From assembly GCF_027532185.1 (NCBI RefSeq), contig NZ_JAPZSV010000005.1, forward strand, positions 343,865-407,864: DNA of 64,000 nucleotides, given 5' to 3'. The notes below the pieces were generated by a model. The model worked only from the letters and a program-made list of their open reading frames with translations, had not been told where the DNA came from and made no database searches. This document shows positions 35,045-43,693 of the stretch, in pieces; the first letter of the stretch is position 1; each line of letters starts with the position of its first letter. Position numbers and translations under genes: made by a program. Source of the stretch: Hylemonella sp. GTDB taxonomy: Bacteria; Pseudomonadota; Gammaproteobacteria; Burkholderiales; Burkholderiaceae_C.

Positions 35045-36021
35045 CAATGGCCGCTGCGGTCCACGCGCAGGCGCGGGTCGACGACGAAGTACAGCAGGTC
35101 CACGATCAGATTGATGACGACGAAGATCAGCGCGATCAGGCAGAGGTAGGCGGCCATGACTGGGATGTCGGCGAAGGACACGGCCTGGATGAAGAGCAGG
35201 CCCATGCCCGGCCACTGGAACACGGTCTCGGTGATGATGGCGAAGGCGATCAGGCCGCCGAGCTGCAGGCCGGTGATGGTGAGGACGGGCACCAGGGTGT
35301 TGCGTAGCGCATGGCCGAAGTGCACGGCACGGTCGCTCAGGCCGCGGGCGCGGGCGAACTTGATGTAGTCGGTGCGCAGCACCTCCAGCATCTCGGCGCG
35401 CACCAGGCGCATGATGAGCGTGAGCTGGAAGATGGCCAGCGTGAGGGCCGGCAGCACCAGGTGGTGCCAGCCCTTGAGCGTGAGCAGGCCCGTGCTCCAG
35501 CCGCCGAGCTGCACCACCTCGCCGCGGCCGAAGCTGGGGAACCACCCCAGCGTCACCGAGAACACCAGGATCAGCAGGATGCCGATCAGGAAGGTGGGCA
35601 GGGACACGCCCAGCAGCGAGACCGTCATGAAGACCTGGCTTAGGAAGCTGCCGCGGCGCAGCGCAGCGTAGACGCCCATGGGGATGCCGAGGGCCGTGGC
35701 CAGCAGCGCTGCCACCAGGGCCAGCTCCAGCGTGGCGGGGAAACGCTCGGCGATGAGCTGCGAGACCTTGACGCCCTGGCGCAGGCTCATGCCGAACTCG
35801 CCCTGCACCGCGTGGGCGAGGAAGTGCCAGAACTGCACGACGAAGGGTCGGTCCAGGCCCAGCTCGGCGCGGATGGCCGCCACCTGCTCGGCCGTAGCGT
35901 CCTGGCCAAGGATGAAGACCACCGGGTCACCCACGTACTGGAAGAGCAGGAAGGCCACGAAGGCCACGGTGACCATGACGAGCACGGCCTGGGCCAGGCG
36001 CCGGACGATGAAGGCAAACAT
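35044..36021 (-). CDS. Peptide ABC transporter permease, DppB-like
   Basis: A 325-residue inner-membrane permease with the typical N-terminus MFAFIVRRLAQAVLVMVTVAF. RAELGLDRPFVVQFWHFL and the EAA-type loop DYIKFARARGLSDRAVHFGHALRN are present. With DppC it forms the channel. It follows the solute-binding protein by 62 bp and precedes dppC with a one-base overlap. Confidence 0.93.
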   Translation of the reverse strand: MFAFIVRRLAQAVLVMVTVAFVAFLLFQYVGDPVVFILGQDATAEQVAAIRAELGLDRPFVVQFWHFLAHAVQGEFGMSLRQGVKVSQLIAERFPATLELALVAALLATALGIPMGVYAALRRGSFLSQVFMTVSLLGVSLPTFLIGILLILVFSVTLGWFPSFGRGEVVQLGGWSTGLLTLKGWHHLVLPALTLAIFQLTLIMRLVRAEMLEVLRTDYIKFARARGLSDRAVHFGHALRNTLVPVLTITGLQLGGLIAFAIITETVFQWPGMGLLFIQAVSFADIPVMAAYLCLIALIFVVINLIVDLLYFVVDPRLRVDRSGH

Positions 36022-36083
36022 GGGTCGGGAAGCGGAGAGCGTGCGGCGCGCGGGGGCGGACCCCGCGCGGCTTCAGGGCGGCT

Positions 36084-37655
36084 TCAGTTGACCTTGATCA
36101 GGCGCCAGTCCAGGCGGTTGTCGGCGCGGTGGACCACGTCGATGTTCTTCTTCATGGCCCAGGGGATGACCTGGTTGTGCAGCGGGATGTGGGCCACGTC
36201 TTCGTTCTGCAGCGCCAGGGCCTTGGTCAGCAGCTCGGTGCGCAGCTTGAGATCGGTCTCCTTCTTGGTGCGTTCGACCAGGGCGTCCATCTGCGGGTTG
36301 CTGTAGCGGCCGACGTTGTAGTTGCCGTCACCGCCCGCGCCGACCGAGCGGGTCAGCGACTGCAGGGAATAGAGGGCGTCGAAGGTGGGCACGCCCCAGC
36401 CCAGCATGTAGATGCTGGCTTCGTAGCGCTGGATCATGGGGAAGTAGGTGGTCAGCGGCAGGGTGCGCAGCTTGGCCTTGACGCCGATCTTGGCCCACAT
36501 CGCGGTCACGGCCTGGCAGATCTGTTCGTCGTTGATATAGCGGTTGTTGGGGCAGGCGAAGTCGACCTCGAAGCCATCCTTGTAGCCGGCCTCGGCGAGC
36601 AGCTTCTGGGCGGCGGCCACGTCATAGGGGTAGCGCTTGTGCACTTCCTTGCTCCAGCCCGTGACCTGGGGTGCCACCAGCGCGCCCGTGGGCTGGCCCA
36701 GGCCGCGCAGCGTGACGCGTGCGATGGTCTCGATGTCGATGGCCTGGTACAGGGCCTTGCGCACGCGCAGGTCCTTGAGCGGGTTCTTGCCCTTGATGTT
36801 GCTGCCCGGCAGTTCCTCGCGGAACTGGTCCATGCCGAAGAAGATGGTGCGGTTTTCGACCCCGTCGAGTACCTTGAGGGTGGGCGCGCTGCGCAGGCGC
36901 GGCAGGTCCTGCGGGCTGGGGTCGAGCACGAAGTCCACCTCGCCCGAGAGCAGGGCGGCCATGCGCGTGGCCACCGCCTTGACCGGGGTGTAGACGATCT
37001 CGGTCACATTGCCCTCGGCCTTGCCCCACCAGCCCGGGTGCTTCACGAGCACCAGCTTCTGGTCCGGCTGCCATTCCTTGAGCATGAAGGGGCCGGTGCC
37101 GTTGGCGTTGCGGTGGGCGAAGTTCTCCTCCTGCACCTTGATGTCCTTGGGCTCGGTGGATTTGTTCTTCTCGGCCCAGGCCTTGCTCATCATGCGCAGC
37201 TCGGTGAGCTGGTTGAGCAGCACGGGGTTGGGGCCGGCAGTGTGGATGTCGATGGTCTTGTCATCGACCTTGGCCACGCGGGCGATGCCCTGGGTGAAGA
37301 CCGCGAAATTGGAGGTCTTGGCCATGGCGCGCTGGATGGAGAACACCGCGTCGTCGGCCGTGAAGGCCGAGCCGTCGTGGAACTTGACGCCGGTGCGCAG
37401 CGTCAGCCGCAGCTGGGTGGGGCTGACCTGCTGCCAGCTGGTGGCCAGCACGGGATCGACCTTGAAGGTCCGGCTGTTGTAGTACACCAGGGACTCGTAG
37501 ACCGCGGCATGGATGCCGTTCTGCAAGGCATTGTTCTGCGAGTGCACATCCCAGGACGCGATGTCGCTGGCGCTGGTCCATTTGAAGGTCTTGGCCTGCA
37601 GGCCGGCTGCGCCGAGGGCCAGCGCCACGCAGAGGGTGAGGTGATGGATCTTCAT
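36084..37655 (-). CDS. Peptide-type ABC transporter solute-binding protein (family 5)
   Basis: A 523-residue periplasmic SBP_bac_5 protein with signal peptide MKIHHLTLCVALALGAAGLQA. The hallmark regions LRTGVKFHDGSAFTADDAVFS and GTGPFMLKEWQPDQKLVLVKHPGWWG are present. It delivers a peptide or similar ligand to the Dpp-like permease encoded downstream. The position next to gshB raises the possibility of glutathione or gamma-glutamyl peptides as ligand, but this is not shown by sequence. A poly-T terminator separates it from gshB. Confidence 0.93.
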   Translation of the reverse strand: MKIHHLTLCVALALGAAGLQAKTFKWTSASDIASWDVHSQNNALQNGIHAAVYESLVYYNSRTFKVDPVLATSWQQVSPTQLRLTLRTGVKFHDGSAFTADDAVFSIQRAMAKTSNFAVFTQGIARVAKVDDKTIDIHTAGPNPVLLNQLTELRMMSKAWAEKNKSTEPKDIKVQEENFAHRNANGTGPFMLKEWQPDQKLVLVKHPGWWGKAEGNVTEIVYTPVKAVATRMAALLSGEVDFVLDPSPQDLPRLRSAPTLKVLDGVENRTIFFGMDQFREELPGSNIKGKNPLKDLRVRKALYQAIDIETIARVTLRGLGQPTGALVAPQVTGWSKEVHKRYPYDVAAAQKLLAEAGYKDGFEVDFACPNNRYINDEQICQAVTAMWAKIGVKAKLRTLPLTTYFPMIQRYEASIYMLGWGVPTFDALYSLQSLTRSVGAGGDGNYNVGRYSNPQMDALVERTKKETDLKLRTELLTKALALQNEDVAHIPLHNQVIPWAMKKNIDVVHRADNRLDWRLIKVN

Positions 37656-37674
37656 ATTGAGAGCCCCTTGGTAG

Positions 37675-37699
37675 AAAAAATAAAACCGCTGGCGCGGCA
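37675..37699 (-). terminator. Weak rho-independent terminator after gshB
   Basis: On the minus strand a short stem (CCGC-GCCA-GCGG) is followed by TTTTATTTTTT, 31 bp after the gshB stop codon. The stem is short but the T-run is strong for this GC-rich genome. Confidence 0.5.
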
Positions 37700-37729
37700 A
37701 GACCCGGAGTCTGCGGCAGGCCTGCGGGC

Positions 37730-38701
37730 TCAAGCCCGGGTGTTTTCCCGCAGTGCGGTCTCCAGCGCGTCGAGGTACATGGCGGCCACGTCAAAGCCGC
37801 TCTGGTCGGTGATCTCCTGGAAGCAGGTCGGGCTGGTGACGTTGATCTCGGTGAGGCTGTCGCCGATGATGTCCAGGCCCACGAGCAGCAGGCCGCGTGC
37901 CGCGAGCACCGGGCCCAGCGCCTCGGCGATCTCGCGGTCGCGCGCGCTCAGGGGCTGGGCCACGCCCTTGCCGCCTGCGGCCAGGTTGCCGCGCACCTCG
38001 CCGCCTTGCGGGATGCGCGCCAGGCAGAACGGCACCGGACGTCCGCCGATGACGAGCACGCGCTTGTCGCCCTGGGCGATGGCGGGCACGAACTTCTGCA
38101 CCATCAGGCTCTGTTCGCCATGGCGGTTCAGTGTCTCGATGATGCTGCCCAGGTTCAGGCCGTCGTCGCGCACGCGGAAGATGCCCATGCCGCCCATGCC
38201 GTCCAGGGGCTTGAGGATGATGTCGCGGTGTTCGGCGTGGAAGTCGCGCACGGCCTGGGCTTCGCGCGTGACCAGGGTGGGTGCGGTGTATTGCGGGAAT
38301 TCGAGCAGCGCGAGCTTCTCCGGGTGGTCGCGCAGCGCGCGCGGCTTGTTGAACACGCGCGCACCCTCGCGCTCGGCCTGCTCCAGCAGATGGGTGGCGT
38401 AGAAGTACTCGCTGTCGAAGGGCGGGTCCTTGCGCATGAGCACGGCATCGAAGTCGCGCAGCGCAGCCAGGCGTTGGGCCGGTGCCTGGGGCGACTCATG
38501 GAACCAGGGGTCCTCGTGTCCGGTCAGGCGGATGCGGCGCACGTGGGCGTTGACCTCGCCGCCGGACTGCCAGCGCAGGTGGCGCGGCTCGCAGGCGGCC
38601 AGTGTGTGGCCCCGACGCTGGGCCTCGCGCATCATGGCGTAGGTGCTGTCCTTGTAAGTCTTGAAGCTTTCCAGCGGATCGGCGACAAAAAGCAGGTTCA
38701 T
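37730..38701 (-). CDS. gshB: Glutathione synthetase
   Basis: A 323-residue GshB of normal length; it joins gamma-glutamylcysteine and glycine using ATP. The prokaryotic GshB signature is present: MNLLFVADPLESFKTYKDST, RKDPPFDSEYFYAT, the ATP-grasp loop KPLDGMGGMGIFRV, and INVTSPTCFQEI near the C-terminus. The open frame extends upstream to 39373 but overlaps lptA in antisense, so ATG 38701 is the start. It is divergent from lptA (135-bp gap). Confidence 0.96.
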   Translation of the reverse strand: MNLLFVADPLESFKTYKDSTYAMMREAQRRGHTLAACEPRHLRWQSGGEVNAHVRRIRLTGHEDPWFHESPQAPAQRLAALRDFDAVLMRKDPPFDSEYFYATHLLEQAEREGARVFNKPRALRDHPEKLALLEFPQYTAPTLVTREAQAVRDFHAEHRDIILKPLDGMGGMGIFRVRDDGLNLGSIIETLNRHGEQSLMVQKFVPAIAQGDKRVLVIGGRPVPFCLARIPQGGEVRGNLAAGGKGVAQPLSARDREIAEALGPVLAARGLLLVGLDIIGDSLTEINVTSPTCFQEITDQSGFDVAAMYLDALETALRENTRA

Positions 38702-38836
38702 GAGCGGTGCGGCGGAGGGAAAAGTGACAGGGAGTCTCTCATGAATCATCGGCAGGCCGGTGCGGGCGGGCCGGCAAGCACATGCACCGTCCAGGGGCAA
38801 AAGCAAAAGCTGGACCAGCAGGCGGAGGCCATTACA

Positions 38837-39484
38837 ATGCCCTGCATTCTCCCAAGAGCAAGATTCGTGCCTTTCAAGACGTCTTATTTCCCCCGGCTGT
38901 TGCTGTGCGCAGGTCTTGCGCTGGCCTACGCCGGTGCTGCGCACGCCGAAAAGGGCGACCGTCAGCAGCCCATGAACATCGAGGCCGATGCCTTGCGCTA
39001 CGACGACCTCAAGCAGGTCAGCATCTTCACGGGCAATGTGGTGCTCACGCGCGGCACCATCGTGATCAAGGGCGCGCGCATCGAGGTGCGGCAGGACCCG
39101 CAGGGCTACCAGCAGGGCGTGGTGACGGCGGCCGAGGGCCAGCGCGCCAGCTTCCGGCAGAAGCGGGATGGCGAGGACGAGTTTGTCGAGGGCGAGAGTG
39201 AGACCATCGAATACGACGGCCGTGCCGACGTCTTCAAGCTGATCAAGAACGCCCAGCTGCGCCGCCTGCGCGGCACCCAGGTGAGCGACGTGGTCACGGG
39301 CAATGTCATCCAGTACAACAGCCTCACGGATGTGTTCACCGTGGACGGCGGTGCCCAGAAGGGCAGCCCGCAAGGCGGCGGACGGGTGCGTGCCACGCTG
39401 ACCCCGCGCAGTGCGGCGCCCACGCAGGCCAACCCCGGGGTTCCCCTGCGCAGCGACGACGGCGTGAGCGGAGGACGCAAGTGA
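38837..39484 (+). CDS. lptA: Lipopolysaccharide transport periplasmic protein LptA
   Basis: A 215-residue LptA/OstA-type protein with a signal peptide ending AYAGAAHA. The jellyroll starts at QQPMNIEADALRYDDLKQVSIFTGNVVLTRGTI, the family signature. The C-terminal tail (after about 185) is low-complexity. ATG 38837 has a GGAGG ribosome-binding site 8 bp upstream; GTG 38867 would also give a good signal peptide. It bridges LPS from the inner to the outer membrane. Its stop overlaps lptB by 4 bp (GTGA). Confidence 0.95.
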   Translation: MPCILPRARFVPFKTSYFPRLLLCAGLALAYAGAAHAEKGDRQQPMNIEADALRYDDLKQVSIFTGNVVLTRGTIVIKGARIEVRQDPQGYQQGVVTAAEGQRASFRQKRDGEDEFVEGESETIEYDGRADVFKLIKNAQLRRLRGTQVSDVVTGNVIQYNSLTDVFTVDGGAQKGSPQGGGRVRATLTPRSAAPTQANPGVPLRSDDGVSGGRK

Positions 39485-40329
39485 GCGACAGCCGAACGAC
39501 GGAGCCCGACAAGCTGGCGGACACCCAGCCCGCCGGACCCGACACCCAGCCCGGTGCCGAAGTGGCCGACTCCCGGCCTGTGGCCGAACCCAGCCGGCTT
39601 GAAGCGCACCACCTCAAGAAGTTCTACGGTAGCCGTGAGGTCGTGAAAGACGTCTCGCTGACCGTGCGCAAGGGCGAGGTCGTGGGCCTGCTGGGCCCCA
39701 ACGGCGCGGGCAAGACCACGTCCTTCTACATGATCGTGGGCCTGGTGCGCGCGAGCGCCGGCGAGATCAGCATCGACGACGAGCGTGTCGAGCACATGCC
39801 CATCCACCAGCGCGCCCGCATGGGCCTGAGCTACCTGCCGCAGGAAGCGTCGATCTTCCGCAAGCTCAACGTCGAGGACAACGTGCGTGCCGTGCTGGAG
39901 CTGCAGCACGACGAACACGGCAAGGCCCTGTCCAAGGACGAGATCGAGCGCCGCCTCACCGAGCTGCTGCAGGACCTGCGCGTCGAGAAGCTGCGCCTGT
40001 CACCCGCGCTGGCGCTCTCGGGTGGTGAGCGCCGCCGCGTGGAGATCGCGCGTGCGCTGGCCACCCAGCCGCGCTTCATCCTGCTCGACGAACCCTTTGC
40101 CGGCATCGACCCCATCGCGGTGATCGAGATCCAGCGCATCATCAGCTTCCTCAAGGCGCGCGGGATCGGCGTGCTCATCACCGACCACAACGTGCGCGAG
40201 ACCCTGGGCATCTGCGATCACGCCTACATCATCAGCGAAGGCCGTGTGCTGGCCCAGGGCACGCCGGGCGAGATCGTCAACAACGCCGATGTGCGCCGGG
40301 TCTACCTGGGCGAGCACTTCAAGATGTGA
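39481..40329 (+). CDS. lptB: LPS export ABC transporter ATPase LptB
   Basis: A 282-residue ATPase of the LptB2FG complex. An unusual acidic/Pro-rich N-terminal extension of about 38 residues precedes the core, which starts at SRLEAHHLKKFYGSREVVKD. Motifs: Walker A GPNGAGKTTSFYMI, signature LSGGERRRVEIARAL, Walker B FILLDEPFAGID, and the LptB-typical LSYLPQEASIFRKL. The start is GTG 39481, overlapping the lptA stop. Confidence 0.97.
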   Translation: MSDSRTTEPDKLADTQPAGPDTQPGAEVADSRPVAEPSRLEAHHLKKFYGSREVVKDVSLTVRKGEVVGLLGPNGAGKTTSFYMIVGLVRASAGEISIDDERVEHMPIHQRARMGLSYLPQEASIFRKLNVEDNVRAVLELQHDEHGKALSKDEIERRLTELLQDLRVEKLRLSPALALSGGERRRVEIARALATQPRFILLDEPFAGIDPIAVIEIQRIISFLKARGIGVLITDHNVRETLGICDHAYIISEGRVLAQGTPGEIVNNADVRRVYLGEHFKM

Positions 40330-40361
40330 CCATGGCCCCCACGCTCGTCACTGTCGTGTAC

Positions 40362-40420
40362 TCGCTGCCCCCCAGGGGGGCTCTCGCGCCTTGGGGCGGC
40401 CCGGCGGCGCTCGAGTGAGC
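40362..40420. repeat. GC-rich intergenic repeat element
   Basis: Between lptB and rpoN there is a C-run/G-run palindrome (GCCCCCCAGGGGGGC) followed by GCGCCTTGGGGCGGCCCGGCGG. This matches a recurring intergenic motif I associate with Comamonadaceae. Similar elements are at 34040 and, more weakly, 1610. It may form a strong RNA hairpin. Confidence 0.5.
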
Positions 40421-40446
40421 GTTGGCCTGCGCTTGCGCTTGAGCAT

Positions 40447-42006
40447 ATGAAACAGGGACTGTCGCTGCGGGTTTCCCAGCACCTGGCGCTCACGCCCCAG
40501 CTGCAGCAGTCCATCCGCCTCCTGCAGCTTTCCACGCTGGAGCTCAACCAAGAGGTCGAGCAGCTGCTGGACGAGAACCCCTTTCTGGAGCGTGCCGACG
40601 ACAGCGTGGAGCGGGAGGCCCATGGCCTGGAGCGCGCCGACACGCCGGCCCCCGCCGACGAGGCCGAGCACGACTACGCCAGCAGCGCCACCACGTCCGA
40701 GGTGGTCGACGAGCCGACCCCTTCGGTGGACCTGGAGCGCGACGGTGACTGGGACGGCGACGGCACCGTCGACCTGGCGCCCGACGACAGCGAATGGGGC
40801 GGCGATGCCCCGGCGCGCAACGGTGCGCGTGAGGACGACGAGGCCGATGCCACAGAGCTGGCGCGTAGCCAAGAGTCGCTGCAGGACTTCCTCCGGCGCC
40901 AGGCCCTGTCCCTGCGCCTGGGCGCCGAGGACCGTGCTGCCCTGCTCTTCCTGATCGGTTCGCTCAACGACGACGGCTATCTGGAGGAAACGCTGGAGGA
41001 GCTGGCGCTGAGCCTGGCGGGAGACGATCTGGAGCAGCGTGAGATGGTGCTCGAACATTTCGAGGTGGCCCTGCGCCTGCTGCAAAGCCTGGAGCCCACG
41101 GGCGTGGGCGCACGCAACCTGGCCGAGTGCCTGCGCCTGCAGTTGCAGGCGCAGCAGGTGGCGGCGCAGCGTGAAGACGCCGACGCGCAGGAGGTGGCCG
41201 TGCTCGCGCAGGCCCTGCGCCTGGTGGCGCAGGCGCCCGAGCTGCTGGCGCGGCGCGACCTCAAGAAGCTGGCCCAGCTCACCGGTGGCAGCGAGGCGCT
41301 CACGCGCGAGGCCCTGGCCCGGGTGGCGCGGCTCGAACCCAAGCCTGGGCGGCGCTTTGTTGACGTGGAGCGCAACGTCGTCATCCCCGACGTGCTCGTG
41401 CTGCGCAGCGGCAACGGCGCAGCCACGCGCTTTCGCGTGCAGCTCAACCCCGACGTCATGCCGCGTCTGCGCGTGCACGACATCTACGCCAACGCGCTCA
41501 AGGGCCACAAGTCCGAGGGCCACGCCGCGCTGCAGCAGCGCCTGCAGGAAGCGCGCTGGTTCATCAAGAACATCCAGCAGCGCTTTGACACCATCCTGCG
41601 CGTGAGCAGCGCCATCGTCGAGCGGCAGAAGAACTTCTTCATGCACGGCGAGCTGGCCATGCGCCCCCTGGTGCTGCGCGAGATCGCCGACGAGCTGGGG
41701 CTGCACGAATCCACCATCAGCCGCGTGACCACGGCCAAGTACATGGCCACGCCCTACGGCACCTACGAGCTCAAGTACTTCTTCGGCTCGGGCCTGGGTA
41801 CCGAATCGGGCGGCAATGCCTCGAGCACCGCGGTGCGCGCGCTGATCAAGCAGTTCGTCGGCGCCGAGAGCACCAAGAAGCCGCTGTCCGACAGCCAGCT
41901 CTCCGAGATGCTCAAGGAACAGGGCATCGAGTGCGCGCGGCGCACCGTGGCCAAATACCGCGAGGCTTTGAAAATAGCCCCTGCGAACCTTCGAAAGGCG
42001 CTGTGA
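40447..42006 (+). CDS. rpoN: RNA polymerase sigma-54 factor
   Basis: A 519-residue sigma-54. Region I (MKQGLSLRVSQHLALTPQLQQSIRLLQLSTLELNQEVEQLLDENPFLE) contacts activators and the -12 element. An acidic region II (about 55-140) follows. The core-binding and helix-turn-helix regions include LGLHESTISRVTTAKYMATP, and the RpoN box ARRTVAKYREALKI is at the C-terminus. It stands in the common lptA-lptB-rpoN order and overlaps the next gene by 4 bp. Confidence 0.98.
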   Translation: MKQGLSLRVSQHLALTPQLQQSIRLLQLSTLELNQEVEQLLDENPFLERADDSVEREAHGLERADTPAPADEAEHDYASSATTSEVVDEPTPSVDLERDGDWDGDGTVDLAPDDSEWGGDAPARNGAREDDEADATELARSQESLQDFLRRQALSLRLGAEDRAALLFLIGSLNDDGYLEETLEELALSLAGDDLEQREMVLEHFEVALRLLQSLEPTGVGARNLAECLRLQLQAQQVAAQREDADAQEVAVLAQALRLVAQAPELLARRDLKKLAQLTGGSEALTREALARVARLEPKPGRRFVDVERNVVIPDVLVLRSGNGAATRFRVQLNPDVMPRLRVHDIYANALKGHKSEGHAALQQRLQEARWFIKNIQQRFDTILRVSSAIVERQKNFFMHGELAMRPLVLREIADELGLHESTISRVTTAKYMATPYGTYELKYFFGSGLGTESGGNASSTAVRALIKQFVGAESTKKPLSDSQLSEMLKEQGIECARRTVAKYREALKIAPANLRKAL

Positions 42007-43259
42007 ACCAGCTCACCCTCTTCCTCCCCTGCGCCGCCGGCGTGGAGGACTATCTGGCCCCCGAGATCCTGCGCATCACGGACCTGCCGCCGGGCTGCAT
42101 CACCCAGCAGCGTGGCGGTGTGGCCGTGCGCACTTCGTTTGCACACGCCATGCGGCTCAATCTCTGGAGCCGCCTGGCCCAGCGCGTGCTGGTGCTGGTC
42201 TCGCACACCGAGTACCGCAGCGAGCAGGACATCTACCGCGCCGCCATGGCCGTGCCCTGGGAGCAGTGGTTCACGCCCAAGGAAAGCATCAAGGTCGAGA
42301 TCACGGCCCAGCACAGCCCGTTGACTTCGCTGAACTTCGCGGCGCTCAAGGTCAAGGACGCGGTCTGCGACCGTTTCCGCGAGACCTCGGGTGGCGTGCG
42401 CCCCGATGTGGACACCCAGTGGCCCGATGTGCGCATCTATGCCCACCTGACCACGGACCAGTGCTCGCTCTACATCGACACCTCGGGCGAGCCGCTGTTC
42501 AAGCGTGGCTGGCGTGAAGACAAGGGCGATGCGCCTTTGAAGGAGACGCTGGCTGCCGCCATGATCGCCGCCAGCGGCTGGGCCGAAGGCGAGGGCGATC
42601 TGCTGCCGCTGTACGACCCCTGTTGCGGCAGTGGCACCGTGGTCATTGAGGCGGCGCAGATCGCCTGCAACATCGCGGCCGGTTCGATGCGCCGCTTTGC
42701 CTTCGAAAAATACAAACCCTTCCGCGCTGCCGAATGGAAGGTCATGAAGGCCGAGGCTGCGGAGGCGGTGGTCAAGCCCGAGCCCGGCCAGGCCACGCTG
42801 ATCTACGGCAGCGACGTCTCGCACCGCATGGTGGACTTCGCACAGCGCAATGCCGAGCGTGCGGGCGTGGCCGACGTGATCGAGTTCCGCGGTGGTGACG
42901 CGCTGCAGCGCATGCCGCCCTGCGCCACGCCGGGCGTGATGCTGATCAACCCGCCTTATGGCGAACGTATCGAGGCCGGCGGTTTTGCCGGCAAGGCGCG
43001 CTTCGGCGCACGCGAACTGCCTGAGACGGGCGCCGCGGATGACAACGACTTCTTCAGCAAGCTGGCTACGCACTGGAAGAAGAACTACAGCGGCTGGACG
43101 GCCTGGCTGCTCACCCCCGACCTCAAGCTGCCGGGCAAGATGCGGCTCAAGGAATCGCGCCGCGTGCCCATGTGGAACGGCCCGATTGAATGCCGGCTCT
43201 TCAAGTTCGAGATGGTCAAGGGCTCGGCACGGGTCAAGCCGGAGGCGCCCGCCGCATGA
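42003..43259 (+). CDS. THUMP-domain class I RNA methyltransferase (RlmL N-half-like)
   Basis: A 418-residue SAM-dependent methyltransferase from GTG 42003, whose TGA overlap with rpoN indicates coupling. The N-terminal THUMP domain (about 1-160; FLPCAAGVEDYLAPEILRI, AMAVPWEQWFTPKES) binds RNA. The methyltransferase domain has DPCCGSGTVVIEAA (SAM motif I) and the catalytic MLINPPYGERI, an N-P-P-Y motif for guanine N2-methylation. It corresponds to the YcbY/RlmL m2G2445 half without the RlmK part. Confidence 0.9.
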   Translation: MNQLTLFLPCAAGVEDYLAPEILRITDLPPGCITQQRGGVAVRTSFAHAMRLNLWSRLAQRVLVLVSHTEYRSEQDIYRAAMAVPWEQWFTPKESIKVEITAQHSPLTSLNFAALKVKDAVCDRFRETSGGVRPDVDTQWPDVRIYAHLTTDQCSLYIDTSGEPLFKRGWREDKGDAPLKETLAAAMIAASGWAEGEGDLLPLYDPCCGSGTVVIEAAQIACNIAAGSMRRFAFEKYKPFRAAEWKVMKAEAAEAVVKPEPGQATLIYGSDVSHRMVDFAQRNAERAGVADVIEFRGGDALQRMPPCATPGVMLINPPYGERIEAGGFAGKARFGARELPETGAADDNDFFSKLATHWKKNYSGWTAWLLTPDLKLPGKMRLKESRRVPMWNGPIECRLFKFEMVKGSARVKPEAPAA

Positions 43260-43693
43260 GCACGCCCATCGTGCTCGACACCAATGTGGTGCTGGACCTG
43301 CTGGTTTTTGACGACCCGGCCACGCCCGCGCTGCAGCAGGCGCTGGATGGCGGCGTGTTGCGCTGGATCGCCACGCCCGTGATGCGCGAGGAGCTCGCGC
43401 GCGTGCTGGAGTACCCGCACCTCGTCGCCCGGCTCGACCACTACCGCCTGAGCGCCGACGACGTGCTCGCGGCCTTCGACCGCCAGGTGCAACGCGTCGA
43501 CGTGGCGCCCAAGGCCCCCATGGTCTGCCGGGATCCCGACGACCAGAAATTCATCGACCTGGCCGTGGCGCACCGCGCGCAGCTGCTCAGCAAGGACCAC
43601 GCCGTGCTCAAGCTGAAGAAGCGCCTGCTCCTGCAGGGTGTGCCGGTGGCCACGCGCCTGGACGCCCTGCCTGCACTGGAATCTGTCACATGA
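43256..43693 (+). CDS. PIN-domain putative toxin-type nuclease
   Basis: A 145-residue PIN-domain protein of the putative toxin-antitoxin PIN family. The conserved acids are visible in IVLDTNVVLDLLVFD (two Asp), the Glu of MREELARVLEY and the C-terminal CRDPDDQKFIDLAVAH. PIN domains cut single-stranded RNA with Mg2+. No antitoxin gene is next to it: upstream is the methyltransferase (4-bp overlap) and downstream a SEC-C protein (4-bp overlap). Its place in a housekeeping operon argues for an RNA-processing role rather than a classic toxin. Confidence 0.85.
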   Translation: MSTPIVLDTNVVLDLLVFDDPATPALQQALDGGVLRWIATPVMREELARVLEYPHLVARLDHYRLSADDVLAAFDRQVQRVDVAPKAPMVCRDPDDQKFIDLAVAHRAQLLSKDHAVLKLKKRLLLQGVPVATRLDALPALESVT

